Shown here piece by piece: positions 38,573 through 50,900 of a stretch of DNA of 64,000 bases. Every line of letters starts with the position of its first letter. The stretch's first letter is position 1. The position numbers and the translations under genes are program-made. The notes under the pieces are model-generated. The model saw nothing but the letters and a program-made list of their open reading frames with translations. It searched no databases and was not told where the DNA came from. The stretch comes from Cardiocondyla obscurior. Taxonomy: Eukaryota; Arthropoda; Insecta; Hymenoptera; Formicidae. Where the stretch lies: positions 4,776,501 to 4,840,500 of the forward strand of contig NC_091874.1 in assembly GCF_019399895.1 (NCBI RefSeq). Reading direction: 5' to 3'.

Positions 38573-38635
38573 ATTGCTTACTTTCCTCCGCCTGCCGTTA
38601 CATGCAAAATATTGCTTACTTTCTCCCGCCGTTGC
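38573..38635. repeat. Imperfect 38-bp tandem duplication
   Basis: ATTGCTTACTTTC followed by a CCGCC/GCCGTT stretch occurs at 38573 and again at 38611. The spacing is 38 bases, and a few indels separate the copies. It lies about 1 kb downstream, in the minus-strand sense, of the candidate antisense exon cluster. Confidence 0.7.
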
Positions 38636-39668
38636 TGACGGGGCTCGCAGAAAACTCGGGCATTTCACCGATAGAAAAGATTCACTTGGCAATAATCGAA
38701 GAAGATTTTCAGTCGAATAAATATGTTATTTTCTTGCAATTTTTATTAAACGTCTTAGGAGTCAAAAGTATTATAAATTTATTTTAATGTTTATATTTTT
38801 TTTTAATTACAGAAATGATAGTGAAATTAATTATCGGAGAGTTCTACCTGTATAATAATGGCTAGGTTTTTTTTTTTTTTTATCGGATTGAATCGAATAA
38901 GCGTCTTGGTGCGTTAGAACATTATTCTTTAATCGCAGAAGCGCGAAGCCACGAAGTAAAGTCCTTCATGAATATTCTTACGCAGAAATGAAACAATAGG
39001 GAGAAAAGGAACGTGTAAATGGAATAAAATTTTCATTTTATTACCGTGCCTCGCACGCGCCATCGCAGGCTGCAAAGAAACCGCGCGACAGTATTTGTCC
39101 CAGCCGGGACGTGTGCGCGCCTTGAAAAGCGCAGCACTCACTTAAGCAAATTACCTTTCGTTTAATTAAAGTCTTATCCGCGACTAAAGTATAACGTCGC
39201 CGTCGGGCACATCGTGCTCTACATATTTCGCTAGGAACGAGATGTTTTCGTACGATCTCCAAGAAGCTGCGTCGCAGCCAGGCGGGGCGTAATAACATTT
39301 TTCAGAGATCTCGTAAAATAATTCTCACGTAAAATTAATTATACTTCCAACGTGTAATGCGACTAGATTGCGGAGCGGAATATTCTTTGGTGTCTACTTA
39401 ACTGCCATCAGTTTAGCATTCTTTTTCGAGCGAGAGAAGAATTTAACCCGGATACGGTAACGCTATTTAATTTTTTATACGACGTTGACTTTATATCGAG
39501 ATAAACAAAAAAAAGTTTTTCCGACGAATCTAATTATATATTTTATTTAAAAACTTATACGACATTTTTTTATTATATATATTTTTTATTATTATTTGAA
39601 ATATTTGCATGTGGAATATTTAACCCCATATCGATAAAATGCCGCGAAAAAAAGTTTTTCTTACTCAC
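38636..39668. other. Flank of antisense exon cluster with a possible third diverged copy
   Basis: The stretch at about 39040-39130 contains CAGCCGGGACGTGT, which echoes CAGCTGGGACGTGT next to the exon at 39836-39891. The GCCATCGCAGGCTGC stretch before it echoes GCCGATGCAGGATGC in the same order. This may be an older copy of the same duplicated block. On the minus strand it has a TTTCTTTGCAG acceptor near 39071-39081. Otherwise AT-rich intron with a T run near 38867-38881. Confidence 0.25.
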
Positions 39669-39711
39669 CGGACTGCATGAGCATCAGCGAAGTTGAAGAT
39701 ACTGCCGGTGA
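39669..39711 (-). other. Candidate antisense exon (43 nt), block 2, second exon
   Basis: On the minus strand a TTATTTTATGTTACAG acceptor precedes a 43-nt segment ending GCAGTCCG|GTGAGTAAG, a strong donor. It resembles the 41-nt segment at 40341-40381: both follow an ATGTTACAG acceptor, share an ACTYCGC stretch and a GCAGTC end, and use a GTGAGT donor. The donor implies at least one further exon at lower coordinates, which I could not identify with confidence. Coding or non-coding status is unresolved. Confidence 0.4.
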
Positions 39712-39835
39712 CTGTAACATAAAATAAAATAATAATGTAGAGAGATTGATCGTTTAATAAAATAAATAAAAAAGTTTTATTTAATAAAAAAAAAAAAAAT
39801 ATTACAATTTTATCTAAAGAAAAATTAATAGTTAC

Positions 39836-39891
39836 CTAAAGTTGCTTCGCCGATGCAGGATGCCTTTTCCCGGGCCTGCACTTCCTCTCAG
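39836..39891 (-). other. Candidate antisense exon (56 nt), block 2, first exon
   Basis: Minus-strand segment from acceptor CACGTCCCAG to donor TTTAG|GTAACT. Its sequence parallels the 3' half of the exon at 40554-40650: CTGAGAGGA, then an AGGCC/GGAAA stretch, then TGCATCRGCGRAGC just before the donor. One frame is open through it, but the copy differs by an indel from its paralogue, so the same frame is not kept. Confidence 0.4.
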
Positions 39892-40340
39892 CTGGGACGT
39901 GTCGAGCCATCCTTCCGCGCACAAGTCACTCGCGAACGCGCCCGGTTTAATTATTACGAGAATTAAGTATTCACGTTCGCGCGTAATTATACGGAACTCG
40001 CGTTTATAAAAATCAATTAGCAAAACCCGTCCGATTACTTTCGGCAATCCTGAAAACGACCCGACGAACCGACCGCGGTTCGTATCTTATTAATTACGGC
40101 GGTGCGTTAATTCTTTCTTGATGTAGCAAGCTGTAAGAAATGGTATTAATTGCTGCACATCCTATGGGTGAATTACGCGAGTCTTTTTTAAATTAATATT
40201 TTATTTATTAATATTCCGTCCGATTCGCGTTATGTATTAAATTATTATATTATAGAGTTTTTTTTTTATCGCAAGAAAATTTTTCCCTCCCAAATGATGT
40301 TCCCTCCCAAAATATTAATAAAGAAATTATTTGGACTCAC

Positions 40341-40381
40341 TGACTGCTGCGCTGTGGCGGAGTACTACAGCTTTCATAATC
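40341..40381 (-). other. Candidate antisense exon (41 nt), block 1, second exon
   Basis: A TTTTTATGTTACAG acceptor and a CAGTCA|GTGAGT donor bound a 41-nt minus-strand segment. Read in the phase left by the preceding exon it stays open (DYESCSTPPQRSS). Joining it to either block-2 exon brings a stop within a few codons. That suggests either a short protein ending there, alternative splicing, or a non-coding transcript. Confidence 0.4.
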
Positions 40382-40553
40382 CTGTAACATAAAAATAAGA
40401 AAAATAAATTATAGACATATTCTGAAAATAGTTTTCATAGTTAAAAAAATATATTTGCGCTTTTAATTATTTTTCCAATGAAATAAATAAAAAGAAAGTT
40501 ATTTATTATTGCAAAGCAAGCAGTTATTAAAGTTAAAATAAATTGATTCTCAC

Positions 40554-40650
40554 CATGGGTTGGCTCCGCTGATGCAAGAAGCCTTTCCGAGGCCTCCTCC
40601 TCCTCTCAGAATGTTTGGAATGTCGGGTTGATCCTCCTCTCAGTCTCCAT
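40554..40650 (-). other. Candidate antisense exon (97 nt), block 1, first exon
   Basis: Minus-strand segment with a TTTTTATGTTTCAG acceptor and a CCCATG|GTGAGA donor. Only one of its three frames is open. It starts one base into the exon, is Arg-rich, and ends on a full codon. That frame is exactly the one dictated by splicing from the GC-rich exon ending at 41216. Its 3' half has a paralogous copy at 39836-39891. No protein family recognised. Confidence 0.4.
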
Positions 40651-41095
40651 CTGAAACATAAAAAGGTTTATCTGGTTAGCAAAATTACAATGTTAAGATA
40701 TCTAACACAAGGTTACATGCAACGATTTCGACGCGTATTATTCTACGACCGCGTGCTCGGCGCTCGAACGCCGGCCGACCGACCTTGCATTCCAGCGCCG
40801 ATAAACAAACACCGAGCCGCTCGCGTGATTTATCCTCTGTACTTTAACTCGCTTGTTACGCACCAGTAACATATTACAAAAAGAATATTACATACTGAAT
40901 ATTATATTTGCTACATGATTACTCCGGAAAAGTAAATTAATATACACATAAATGAGGATATATCTTACTGTAAAGGAAAAACAGATGATCGTGATTGCTC
41001 TATGCGTATAAAGGGATGACGAGGAAAAGAATAATTAACGCCGAATTCCATCTTCGAGTCCACTGATTCTCTCGTTACGACGGAGCGTTTCTTAC

Positions 41096-41430
41096 GTGCG
41101 TATCACTCGAGCGTCGGAAACAGAATGGAAGGGAGAACGGGCCGCCTAGGGCGCTCTACCCCCACTCCTCGCTCTCCTCATCCCGCGCCTACAGCTACTG
41201 TACGTAACGTGTTACCTGCGACGTCTTCCGTGCAAATGAGCTGCTAGACGGCCGGAGACGGAATGGAGAGGGAACGGGCCAGCGGTCGCTAACCCGTACC
41301 GTCCCCGCTCTCCGCGCTCCCCGCGCCTACAGCCGTTGAGTCCCGAACCTACGCTACGAAAATCACGCGTCTCCTGCCTGCGCTTCAGCTGCTCGAACGC
41401 CGGACCGCCAGAGACGAAAAAAAAAGAGGA
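41096..41430. repeat. Degenerate GC-rich tandem array, about 145-bp period
   Basis: Two clear units and a weaker third. On the + strand each clear unit reads GGAATGGA-like then GAACGGGCC, a C/T-rich block, and CCCGCGCCTACAGC. These are at about 41108-41200 and 41245-41335. A third copy of the CGGMCSNCCRGAGACGAAA start lies near 41400. On the minus strand units A and B each end in a potential donor (exon ends at 41096, GTAAGA; and at 41216, GTAACA). This would fit duplicated alternative first exons. Confidence 0.55.
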
Positions 41431-41502
41431 ATGACTATCGCTCGCGTTCGGCACCTGCATCTTCGACGCTGCTCGCGCCTTGCGTCTATTATTACTACCC
41501 AA
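41216..41502 (-). other. Candidate first exon of the nested antisense gene
   Basis: A GC-rich minus-strand ORF starts with ATG at 41502 and runs 95 codons to the donor GTCGCAG|GTAACA after 41216. It would otherwise stop three bases later at TAA. Spliced to 40650 the reading frame continues for at least 45 more codons. The encoded sequence is basic (Arg-rich) with no known domain. This exon overlaps a degenerate tandem array. Unproven: pyrimidine-rich CCTACAG motifs on the + strand in the same array could instead be + strand acceptors. Confidence 0.35.
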
Positions 41503-44154
41503 TTTAACGCGTTATAAAATAAATTACACGTCGAATATTAAATCGAATGTTAATCAATTGTTAACGTATAGCGCATACGTAATTAACAAACGCATACGTC
41601 GCGGTATTCGATCCATTAGGTCAGTCATTCGCAGTTTACTTAATTAATTAAAAGAAATTAATATAATGTATGTCTAAATGTATTATATATATGAATTATT
41701 ATTAATATTTAAAGAAGCGAGTATTTAAAATATCATATAAAATGCGTGAACTACGTCTACACTTCATTACTGAATCAATTTTAATTTAATTAAATTAGAT
41801 CGTGACGTCAGATCCAGGATATAACGAAGAATGTATCGTACATCAATTTTAACCGCATGCAATGTTTTTATACGTCAGCCAGATAAAATCTATAAATGTC
41901 CAGGCGGAAGACAATCGCGTAAATTTTTTTTTAATATTTTTTATTTTTTATTTTTTTGCAAAATCTCGGTCAATCCGTATCGTTCACGCGTGCAATACGC
42001 GGATAAATCTGAAAACGATCCGGGGGAAGGGAAAAAAAAGAAGAAAAAATCTCGTGCGTAATCGCTTGCAAACATATTCGACGCTCGATGGTTTCGCAAT
42101 CGTCCATGGACGGACGATCGTACTTTGGGTTTTACGTTCCGGTTGCGAGCTGCATTAACGAACGGGGAGTTCGTCGCGGTATCCTCTCTCCTCCGAGGGA
42201 ATCATTCGGTGCGAAATTGCGCCGCCGCGCACGAAACGGAACGGTCCGCGACGATTTTATTACACGGCACTAAAACCCCGGTAGATTACCTTTACAAAGT
42301 TACCGATCGAAACCGACGTCCCCTTTACAACGCCGATCGTGGATAGCGAACCGCTCCGGCCCGAAAATTCGTCGCTCTCGTTGTGACACTAATTTTTTTC
42401 CCGTGCTATCGAGAAGCCTAGTGCCTCTAACGCAACACGTCCTATTCCTACAGATTAAATTAAAAGGCTCTCTTATCTGAACTTTGTGCTCGATGTAATT
42501 TAAGATAACGATTAAATTTCTTCGCCGCTCGTGCCGCGAAAATCTGACGCCTCCGAGACTTTCTAATTCTTATCTCTGGAAATTATTTAAAGCTCCCTCG
42601 CATAAAAATTGTAAATAATTTAATGTAACATAATGTAATATTTTTTATAGAAAAAAAAAAACAAAAAGCTTAGGCGGATTGTAAAAGGTCGCCTTAAATA
42701 TCAAAGTGCATTTCAGGGAGTTATAATTTTATACTGTTCTACTTGAACTCGCTCGTGCAGTTAGACTCGAATGGAGGGACTCTACTTTTCTAACAAAGAG
42801 CGTTGATTCGCACGCCAAGAAAATTTCCAGATTTATCTTAGAAATCATGGTGGCCAAGGGAGAGGGGAAGAGATTCAGCGACTAGTCGAAATAGTCGAGA
42901 CAAATTTAGCGAAAAATTGCGAACGGTGGTTACGGCACGGACGCGCGGCGAAGAGGACTCACTTCGAAAACTTCAATCTCTGTTAATTTCGCCGATGATC
43001 CCGGTGAAGCTGAGCTCGATGCGGAAACTTTTTCCACCGAAAAGACGTTCGCGCAGCTCCCATTAATCGCAAGCCGAAGGGAATGCGAAATTCTCTCGAC
43101 ACGGGAAACGTCGGTTGAGAATCGGAAGACGCGTTAAATTGTAATTCCCAACAAAAAGACGGAAGCACGACGAGCGTCTTCTAAAAAGGAATGTATTCCA
43201 ATCGTTAATTTGTACATACGAGATCATAAACACGGGAGAGATTGCGAGCTGCTGGAGATTTCAATTACAAACGTCAGCCGAAGTTTCCGCCTCAAGAGTT
43301 AGCATTCAACGAGATTGGGTCGCGTTAATTTCTCCAATTTCTGGATTCCCCAGGTAAAATCGCTCATATCGGAGGCGCACGAGCTATCGCGATGAATCGA
43401 AATCCCCACGTACACCGCCATTCGCATAATTGGTCCAGATGCGGAGCGGGTGAGACGCAATGGGTGGAAGGAAGCGAAGAGCGAAATTCCGCGCGAGGCC
43501 AACTATCATTAGGAGGGCAAGCGAGCAACGGCGAATTCGGAACCGAGGGCTTATAATGCAATTCGAGCCTCTCGTCGTCACGAAGTTATCCTTCCGCGTA
43601 TGTACGACTTGCAGGACTGTCGTATGATGCTCTTTCTTACTTTTCTCGAAGCCATCGTTTTGTACGTGCTCGCCCTCGCGTCTTGTCTACCCCGCGTTGA
43701 TTTGATTTCGATATCCGGCTATTCACCCTCACGGAACCTCGTCTCTTTCAAGTGTTCGATTTTTTTCTTTTTTCTTTTTTTTTTTTTGTTACGGAAGGGA
43801 AAGAAATGACGGCGAAATTGTCACGCTCTTTGTGTCCCGTTCTCTAAATTAAGAATGAAGTTACGCCAACTCTGCTCGTTCGATATGTGAACAATCTAAT
43901 ATGTCCACTTTGTTTCGAACGTGACACTTAAAGTGCATCCGGCTATTAATGATCTGACGCAATTGTATCTCTTTTCTTTATTTCTTAACGATTAATTATT
44001 TAGATTGCGTAAAGACAAAAACTATATAGTAATAATTTATACCCTACGAATTTTATGCGCTCTTCTTTCAAGAAAGTAAAATAAATACAAGCGACATTTC
44101 GCACCTACTAAAGTTTAAAAAAAGTTTCACGAACTACGCAAAGAATAAGCTTCT

Positions 44155-44175
44155 CAGGCCGCATCAAGCGGCCTG
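44155..44175. repeat. Perfect 8-bp hairpin
   Basis: CAGGCCGC (44155-44162), loop ATCAA, GCGGCCTG (44168-44175). This short, very GC-rich stem stands out in AT-rich surroundings. Function unknown. Confidence 0.7.
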
Positions 44176-46644
44176 TGCGTACTCGGATCTCTTTAACGTT
44201 ACCTCGGCCCTTCTAATCCTTTTTTCACTTTTCCATTAAGAAAGTTCTAAGATTTATTTCTTCGTTTTTTTATTAAAAAAAAAAACAAAGAAAAAAAAAG
44301 AGAGAAGAAAAGAGAAAATTTTCCGGCGAGAAGAGATCGACGGGTACGGCGGGGGACGAAAGTTCGTGTCCCTTCATTTTTCTCGCAGATGCTTTATTTA
44401 AATCTTCGCGCAACTTCGCTAATTTCTCCCGGCCGTCATTCAATAGTAGCTTGTTTACTCGGTCTTACTCTCGATATCTTTCCGATTTCCCAGGAGCATC
44501 CAACCTCTAAAAACCTCCGCACGTGAAAAGAACGGATCGAAAACTTTTTCCCGACGAATCGCAGATCCGGTTTCACGTAGACGGCATTCAAGACTAGTTT
44601 AAGCTGATTACGGGGAGGCTCCGTTGCTACCCACCAAAAAATACCTGAATGATTAACACTAATAATCTAAAAATTTAAATTTTCCCTCTAAACGAAAAAG
44701 TGAAAGCTACATAATATTCATTATTATCATTTTTCTCTTTCAAATTTTTACAACCCGAGAAAAGTAAAACTGCGTGGATTTAATAAATCACGCGAGGGAG
44801 CAGAACGAGTCCTTTCGTTTTTTCACGACGGTTCGACTCCACTTTCTCGATTTATTAAAATCACAAGGGAAAAAAATTTCTCGATTTATTAAAGCCGAGT
44901 ATATTTTTATTTCCATCGAAAGCGTCGAAGTTTTGCAGAAAGCGATAATAATATATTAATGCGTCTAGATCCTCTTTCAATCGTAGCAAATTGTGTTATT
45001 TAAATAAACATTCGGTTGCGATTTATGTAAACGTAATTGAGTTATTACAATAAATTTATTACATAAAAAATGGAATGTCTCATATTTACTTTACCGTGTT
45101 AAACTGCGCTCCGTAGCGCCGGAAAATCTGTGCTACGTTGGTGTTTGTTTCACTTATTGCCCGCGCCTGATTACCAAGCTATCATTCGCGCGCACCGTGA
45201 CCTGAGCAAGCAGGATAACTTCGTATCGTATCATTTCTCGAAAAATCACAATTATCTTACTTAATATTCTAATTGCTGCTATTAATTCGCGTGATTCGTT
45301 AATCTCCCTGATTAACAAGGCGGCGACTTAAACATTGTGTCTCGAAGACATTGTACACAATTTATTCACGCACACCTGCCGGCTGCTAATGCACTGAAAA
45401 TATATGGAATCACGCGTCGCAATCGGCGATTTATGATACGTCGAAATATATATTAATTGTGAGGCATATCAACCGCTTGAAATTTATTAGGCAATATCGC
45501 AAATATGAATAATAAAAATGATTGAAAATATATCACGGCCGGGGAGATTACTTATTTTCGCGTAAACTCGGTAAAAAGTGATAAACGATGATAGAGTGAT
45601 TTTCGCAAAAGAGATATTACGGCGCCAAATCTGGTGAAAGTATTATCATCTTCTGTACTTTTTGCCAAGCACGATCTTCTACATATAGAAGGAAGTCCGA
45701 AACACCACGAGGATGTGATATATTTATTAATAACGTTGCTTCGAGTAATTTTAATATCAAATGCATTACGGCAGATTAATTTTTTTTTAATCTATTGCTT
45801 GAATAAATATTAAAAAAAAAGAATCAAAGAGTAGAACAAATAGGTAGTAATATTTTTAATATATGATGCTTTTATCTAAATTTTTCGACCGCAGGTAAAT
45901 AAGAGATATACTTTCACAGACGCGTCGTGACATAATTTAATCGAAAAATCTTCTAACGATTACTGACCGCATTAGTTTATTCTTAATGCGCTTTTTCACG
46001 ATCTTTCCATCCGCCTGTCTCAACGACGACTTCAATCAACGATCCATCATTCGTTTGAAAGCTGACTGGCGCTACTTCGGCGCCGAGGAAAATTTGGTCG
46101 TGTTATCGATTTCCCATAGAGTTTTACTAGCGCGGGACATAGCTGCTAAACAAAATAGAGCGCGAGCACTGATACGCAACAAGAGTACGTGCCGTCGCCG
46201 TACTCGCCGTAACTCGCGGCCGAGCCAAGATCCTTTTGATTTATGGAATACTTGCAGGGAGTCAAGATCGTCTTGATTTATGAAACGTTTCAACAGCGGC
46301 CGCACGTACCGCCGCGTGCACACCGACGACGTTTACACACGTCTCGAACCTAAAGTCGGTTATCGAGTAATAAAACACGTCTCGGTCGTGAAATTTCGCA
46401 AAATAGCACCGCGAAATGCGAATAAAATCGACGTTATTATTCCGCTGTTGATCGAATACGCTGCATTCGAAAGTCATATTCCAGCGCAAGAAGGCGAATG
46501 ATACCGAAGATTGGAGCCGCGAAGGAACATTAGGAGTTAAACTTTATTTTCTTGCGAATACCTAATACGAGAGATAAATTATTAAACGATCTGGCGCGCC
46601 GATTATGAATGGACGTTTATTGATAAATACCTACTGCGAGATCG

Positions 46645-46818
46645 TTTAAACGGTCTAAATATTACAAAAATGTAAAGAAATGTGTGATACCTATCGCGCC
46701 ACACTTTTCCACCAAATAATTTCTTCCGTAGATCTGTTTATTAATAATTGTGCCGTAGATATAAATAAAAAATATGCATACCAAAACCGTGTGAATGGTT
46801 TAAATATTACAAAAATAT
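46645..46818. repeat. Short direct repeat pair
   Basis: GGTCTAAATATTACAAAAAT near 46645 recurs as GGTTTAAATATTACAAAAAT near 46797, about 150 bases apart with one mismatch. A related CCTAATACGAGAGAT / CCTACTGCGAGAT pair lies just upstream (46560 and 46630). Together they suggest local duplication. Confidence 0.55.
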
Positions 46819-47915
46819 CCGGGGGCATAAAACCGCAATTGCATTCGTTTACATACATAGAACAAAATTAATCCATGCAGCAACTGTGGTTGGCACGTAA
46901 TGTTTCATTAATGACTTAGGAACACCTTTGTAAGGAACATACTTTGCGACAAACGCCGTTTTGTCGTCAGCCATTGACCGTTGGCAGCAATTTAGAGTAA
47001 ATACAGATAAAGTATTCGACCTGATTTCACGCACCATAATGTAGATCGAAAATGAAAGGCAATACATTACATCTCTGTATCGTAGGATTTACGACTCACG
47101 TTTCTAAAAAGTGCGCTGGAGAAATATGCAAACATGCGCGCATCTTAAATGCATATGTGTTCTTTAAAGTAAATTGAAACATAAAAGGAAAAAAAGGAAT
47201 CTCAATATCTCTTTAAAAAGGAGATGTAGAAGTTTCATTGTTGCCCGATTGTTACCGTTTATCCATAACGCCGATTGATCCTCTCGTTTCGCTTTGTACC
47301 GAAAATAAATGTCACTTTGATTTTTTCTTATTTTTTAACAGCTAAATTTCGACTATTTTGTACGCTAAATGCGAACCGCTCGATCACCGACAAAGGAATG
47401 CGGGACTGAGCGAGTCAACAGACCGATCGCCCGACCTTTGTTTATGTATTTTATCCCCTAGGCAGGTAAATTTGTCACAAAGGAATTTATATACTGAATA
47501 TTATCCCGATTATTATATAAAATATTATTTTCGGTGCATTGCAAATTTTTAAACGGTGGATACATTTAAAGAAACGAGAGGTGCTTAAAGTTTCAAGCAA
47601 GATGCATACATCCATCGTTACCGAAAATTATTAAATATAAAACTTTTTTTTAACAAATAAAAGAGTAAATAATGCACGTATTGTAATGTCTAATTAAAGA
47701 AAAAAGCTGACCATTAACAGCAGTAATGATAAAAGACGACTTTTATATTTTTTAGACCGCTCGCCACATTTCTTAAATGCTTTTATTGCCCGGTCATCGA
47801 TTGTCCGTAATTGTAGACGACACATCGAGAGATTTGAAAGACATCAATGAACTCTTAAATGCGGATTGATACGTTTTCGATCGCCCGACATTAATAAACG
47901 AGCGGCAACAAAAAA

Positions 47916-47935
47916 GACCGGAGGCCATTCCGGTC
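47916..47935. repeat. Perfect 7-bp hairpin
   Basis: GACCGGA, six-base loop GGCCAT, TCCGGTC. It is preceded by an A run. A short stem of unknown role. Confidence 0.6.
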
Positions 47936-50900
47936 GCATCGATTAAAGACGAAACGTTCTATTTCAATTTCAAATATCCCGGACCGGCCAACGATGCCTA
48001 GCTTGTTCGAACGTGAAACGATAATATCGGCATGCCTTGTCGATGATCCGCAATTTGCATAATTTGCCGAGCGACTTAATTTCCGCGATCTTACCGTCGC
48101 GGAACGAAAATCCTCCCGCCAATACTGCGAAATTCCTCACGGAAATTATCGTTCTCGAAACTAATGCCGGATTAATGCACAATGCAATTATTGATCTCAT
48201 GTTGCTTCAACTCCCAATATAATAATCGAAGACCTGAGAGCGATAATATAACGACTCAAATACATAATAATGTCGAATGACTGAGAATGATTAAAAATAT
48301 ACAATTTAAACTTGAATAAAGTTAAAGGAAATAATTTTAAAAATATATTTTTTGTCTGTAATAAAATTTAATTATAATATACGTAATATTTTCAAGACAT
48401 TCAGGTGAAATTTCGCGAAATACCGTTTTAAAATGAATTCCACTTCGGAATTAAATTACTTATACGAATTATGAATTACTGGTCCTCGTCGCTATTTATC
48501 ATAAATCAACAATTGCAAACGTCTATTAAACAGGCAGATGCAAATTCACGATTAAATCACCGGGTTATTTGACGTACAAACGTTATAACGTGCGAGTCGA
48601 CGTATCCATCCATTATGCAGCGCAGATTTTCGCAAGTCTCAAAGTGCATTAACGGCGCTTATTGGGATGAATGGGCGCGAGTGTTAATATCAGCGTAAAT
48701 ACAGACCTGCATATCGTAATCCCCTGCTTACCATTTATGTTTGCCGTGTAAGCTTGGTAACGCACCATTACGAGAATTACACGCGTAGCTTGAGGGGTCC
48801 AGTAATTCTTACGATTATATTCAACATCTATCGTTTTAATTCCAATTACCTACCCGCCTAAATAACTAGCAATTATAAGTGAGCATTAAAAGTTTAGAAT
48901 TAATTTTCTTTATAATACTCTTAGTGCCTTTAGCGTCAAAATTTTTTCCTTTCGCGAATTGTTTTTATACAGATCAATATTTGAAATCCTCCGTCAACGT
49001 TCAATTTAATATCGAGATGTGTTTTGTACTATTTTTTTTTTTTAATTTTTTACTTTTGTTTTAAATCCGTGTGCTTTTATATTATATTTTTTTAAATATA
49101 TTTTTACAAATGTCTGTTTTATTTTTATTAAAAAATTTATCGTAGCAGCGTAATTATGAAAATTGCCGAAAAATATAAGACCACACTTTGAGCAAATAAA
49201 AATTTTTACATTTATTTTACGCATTTTATATCAGTGCGCTTTGTGGACGCAATTTCAGCTTACCATTCACGTTCATTGGCATCGGAATATCCTGCGCACA
49301 TGTTCCCGGCACATGTGCAGCACGGCCCGACAAACACATATATGCGCTTAAAGGATACCGATTATCGCTGTAAAGGCGTCCAGTATATTTATGATCGAAT
49401 TAACCCGCAGAAATACCAAGTGCGGCGGCGTGAGTGTGGCCTCATAAATACTCGGGCGAACGGGCTACGTTTATATATAAAATTGCGGGGCAGCCCGGTG
49501 GCGAGGTCGGTCGTCGTCAATTGATGGGTTTTTCATTTATGGCACTTGTAAAAATGCTGACCCGATCCAAATTGTTGAAACAAACGGCGGCAGCGCAAAA
49601 TAATCGATACCGTGCCGCGCCGTCAAACACGTTTATTTCCAAAGTATAATAGAAAGACCTCCATTTAAGAATTCTGTGATTTTAAAAAAATTTAGATATT
49701 TTTGTATTTTAAACTTTATTCCCTCTGACGTCAAATGCTACGCACTACGGCCACTCTAATAGAATTTATAACACGTTTTTGTTTCGCACCCCGAACAATT
49801 TGTCGCGCGTCGGTAAGATAATGATTTATATTCAATCATATTCAAATATACGGAGGTACGTGACGGAACAAAAGATTGTGTTTTTTAATTTTAATGAAAT
49901 GCACAAGGTAATCGCGTTGCGCTGGCACATTTTAATTTACGCACGAATAGCAGACATACCGCGTCATTTTATCATATATGAAGATGAAAAATAAATGAAA
50001 ATTTGCTTTATTATAACGTTACTTGTTAATACAACGTACTCGAGTTTCATTATCCACGACGCGCGGTCTCCCATATATTTTTTAATTAAGATCAAAATCC
50101 AAATTGAGAAACTGCGAAAATTTGAAAGTTAATCATAAATAATTTCTTAAGAAAAAACCTACAAAAAAATTGAAAAAAAAACTTTTAAAAGGTCAAACGT
50201 TAAATTGTCAAGAGTTAGGAAAGGGTTAAATTAATTATTAATTTCTCTTTTTATATAATTGAGATTAATGTTAAAAACTGAAATGTTCGATGCAATAAGT
50301 CCATTTCATATTTTCTGAGGAAAAAAAAAATATTGACTGGCAGTCTCTGCCTGCAGCACCGTGAATAAAAAATCCGCAACGAGACGCGCGGGCGATATCG
50401 ATTTCTATTTCTATCCCTTGTGAACATCATCAGTCAGAAATAAAGAGAACCGCCGCGGAAAAGCGAGAGATGCTGGATGCCATATGCGCCGTAACTGGGA
50501 CGTTGCGATAGATCGAATTATGTTTTACCCGTGTTAACCACGATATAGAGGCGACATGAGGACGCGCCACATCGTGGAACAAACGAGATATCGTTACAAC
50601 AGATAAATGGCGAGAATAGACGTCACGATCTTTAATGGGATCTTACAACGCCACGCGCGTTATTATATAATACATTCGTTTCACTTGCCCGCCCAATTTA
50701 TATGGATATACATCATGCATATAATTTTTCTTTTTATAAAAAAAAAATAGCACTTGTAATTTATGCAGAGTATGTATCACGAATAGTTAATTTTCTCTGT
50801 ATTTTCGTTAAATTAGCATTAACACCTGTATACTACGTCGCATGCAATATTTTCTTTTCGTTAAATTCTCTCTAGACGTATACTGTATGACTAATTTGTT

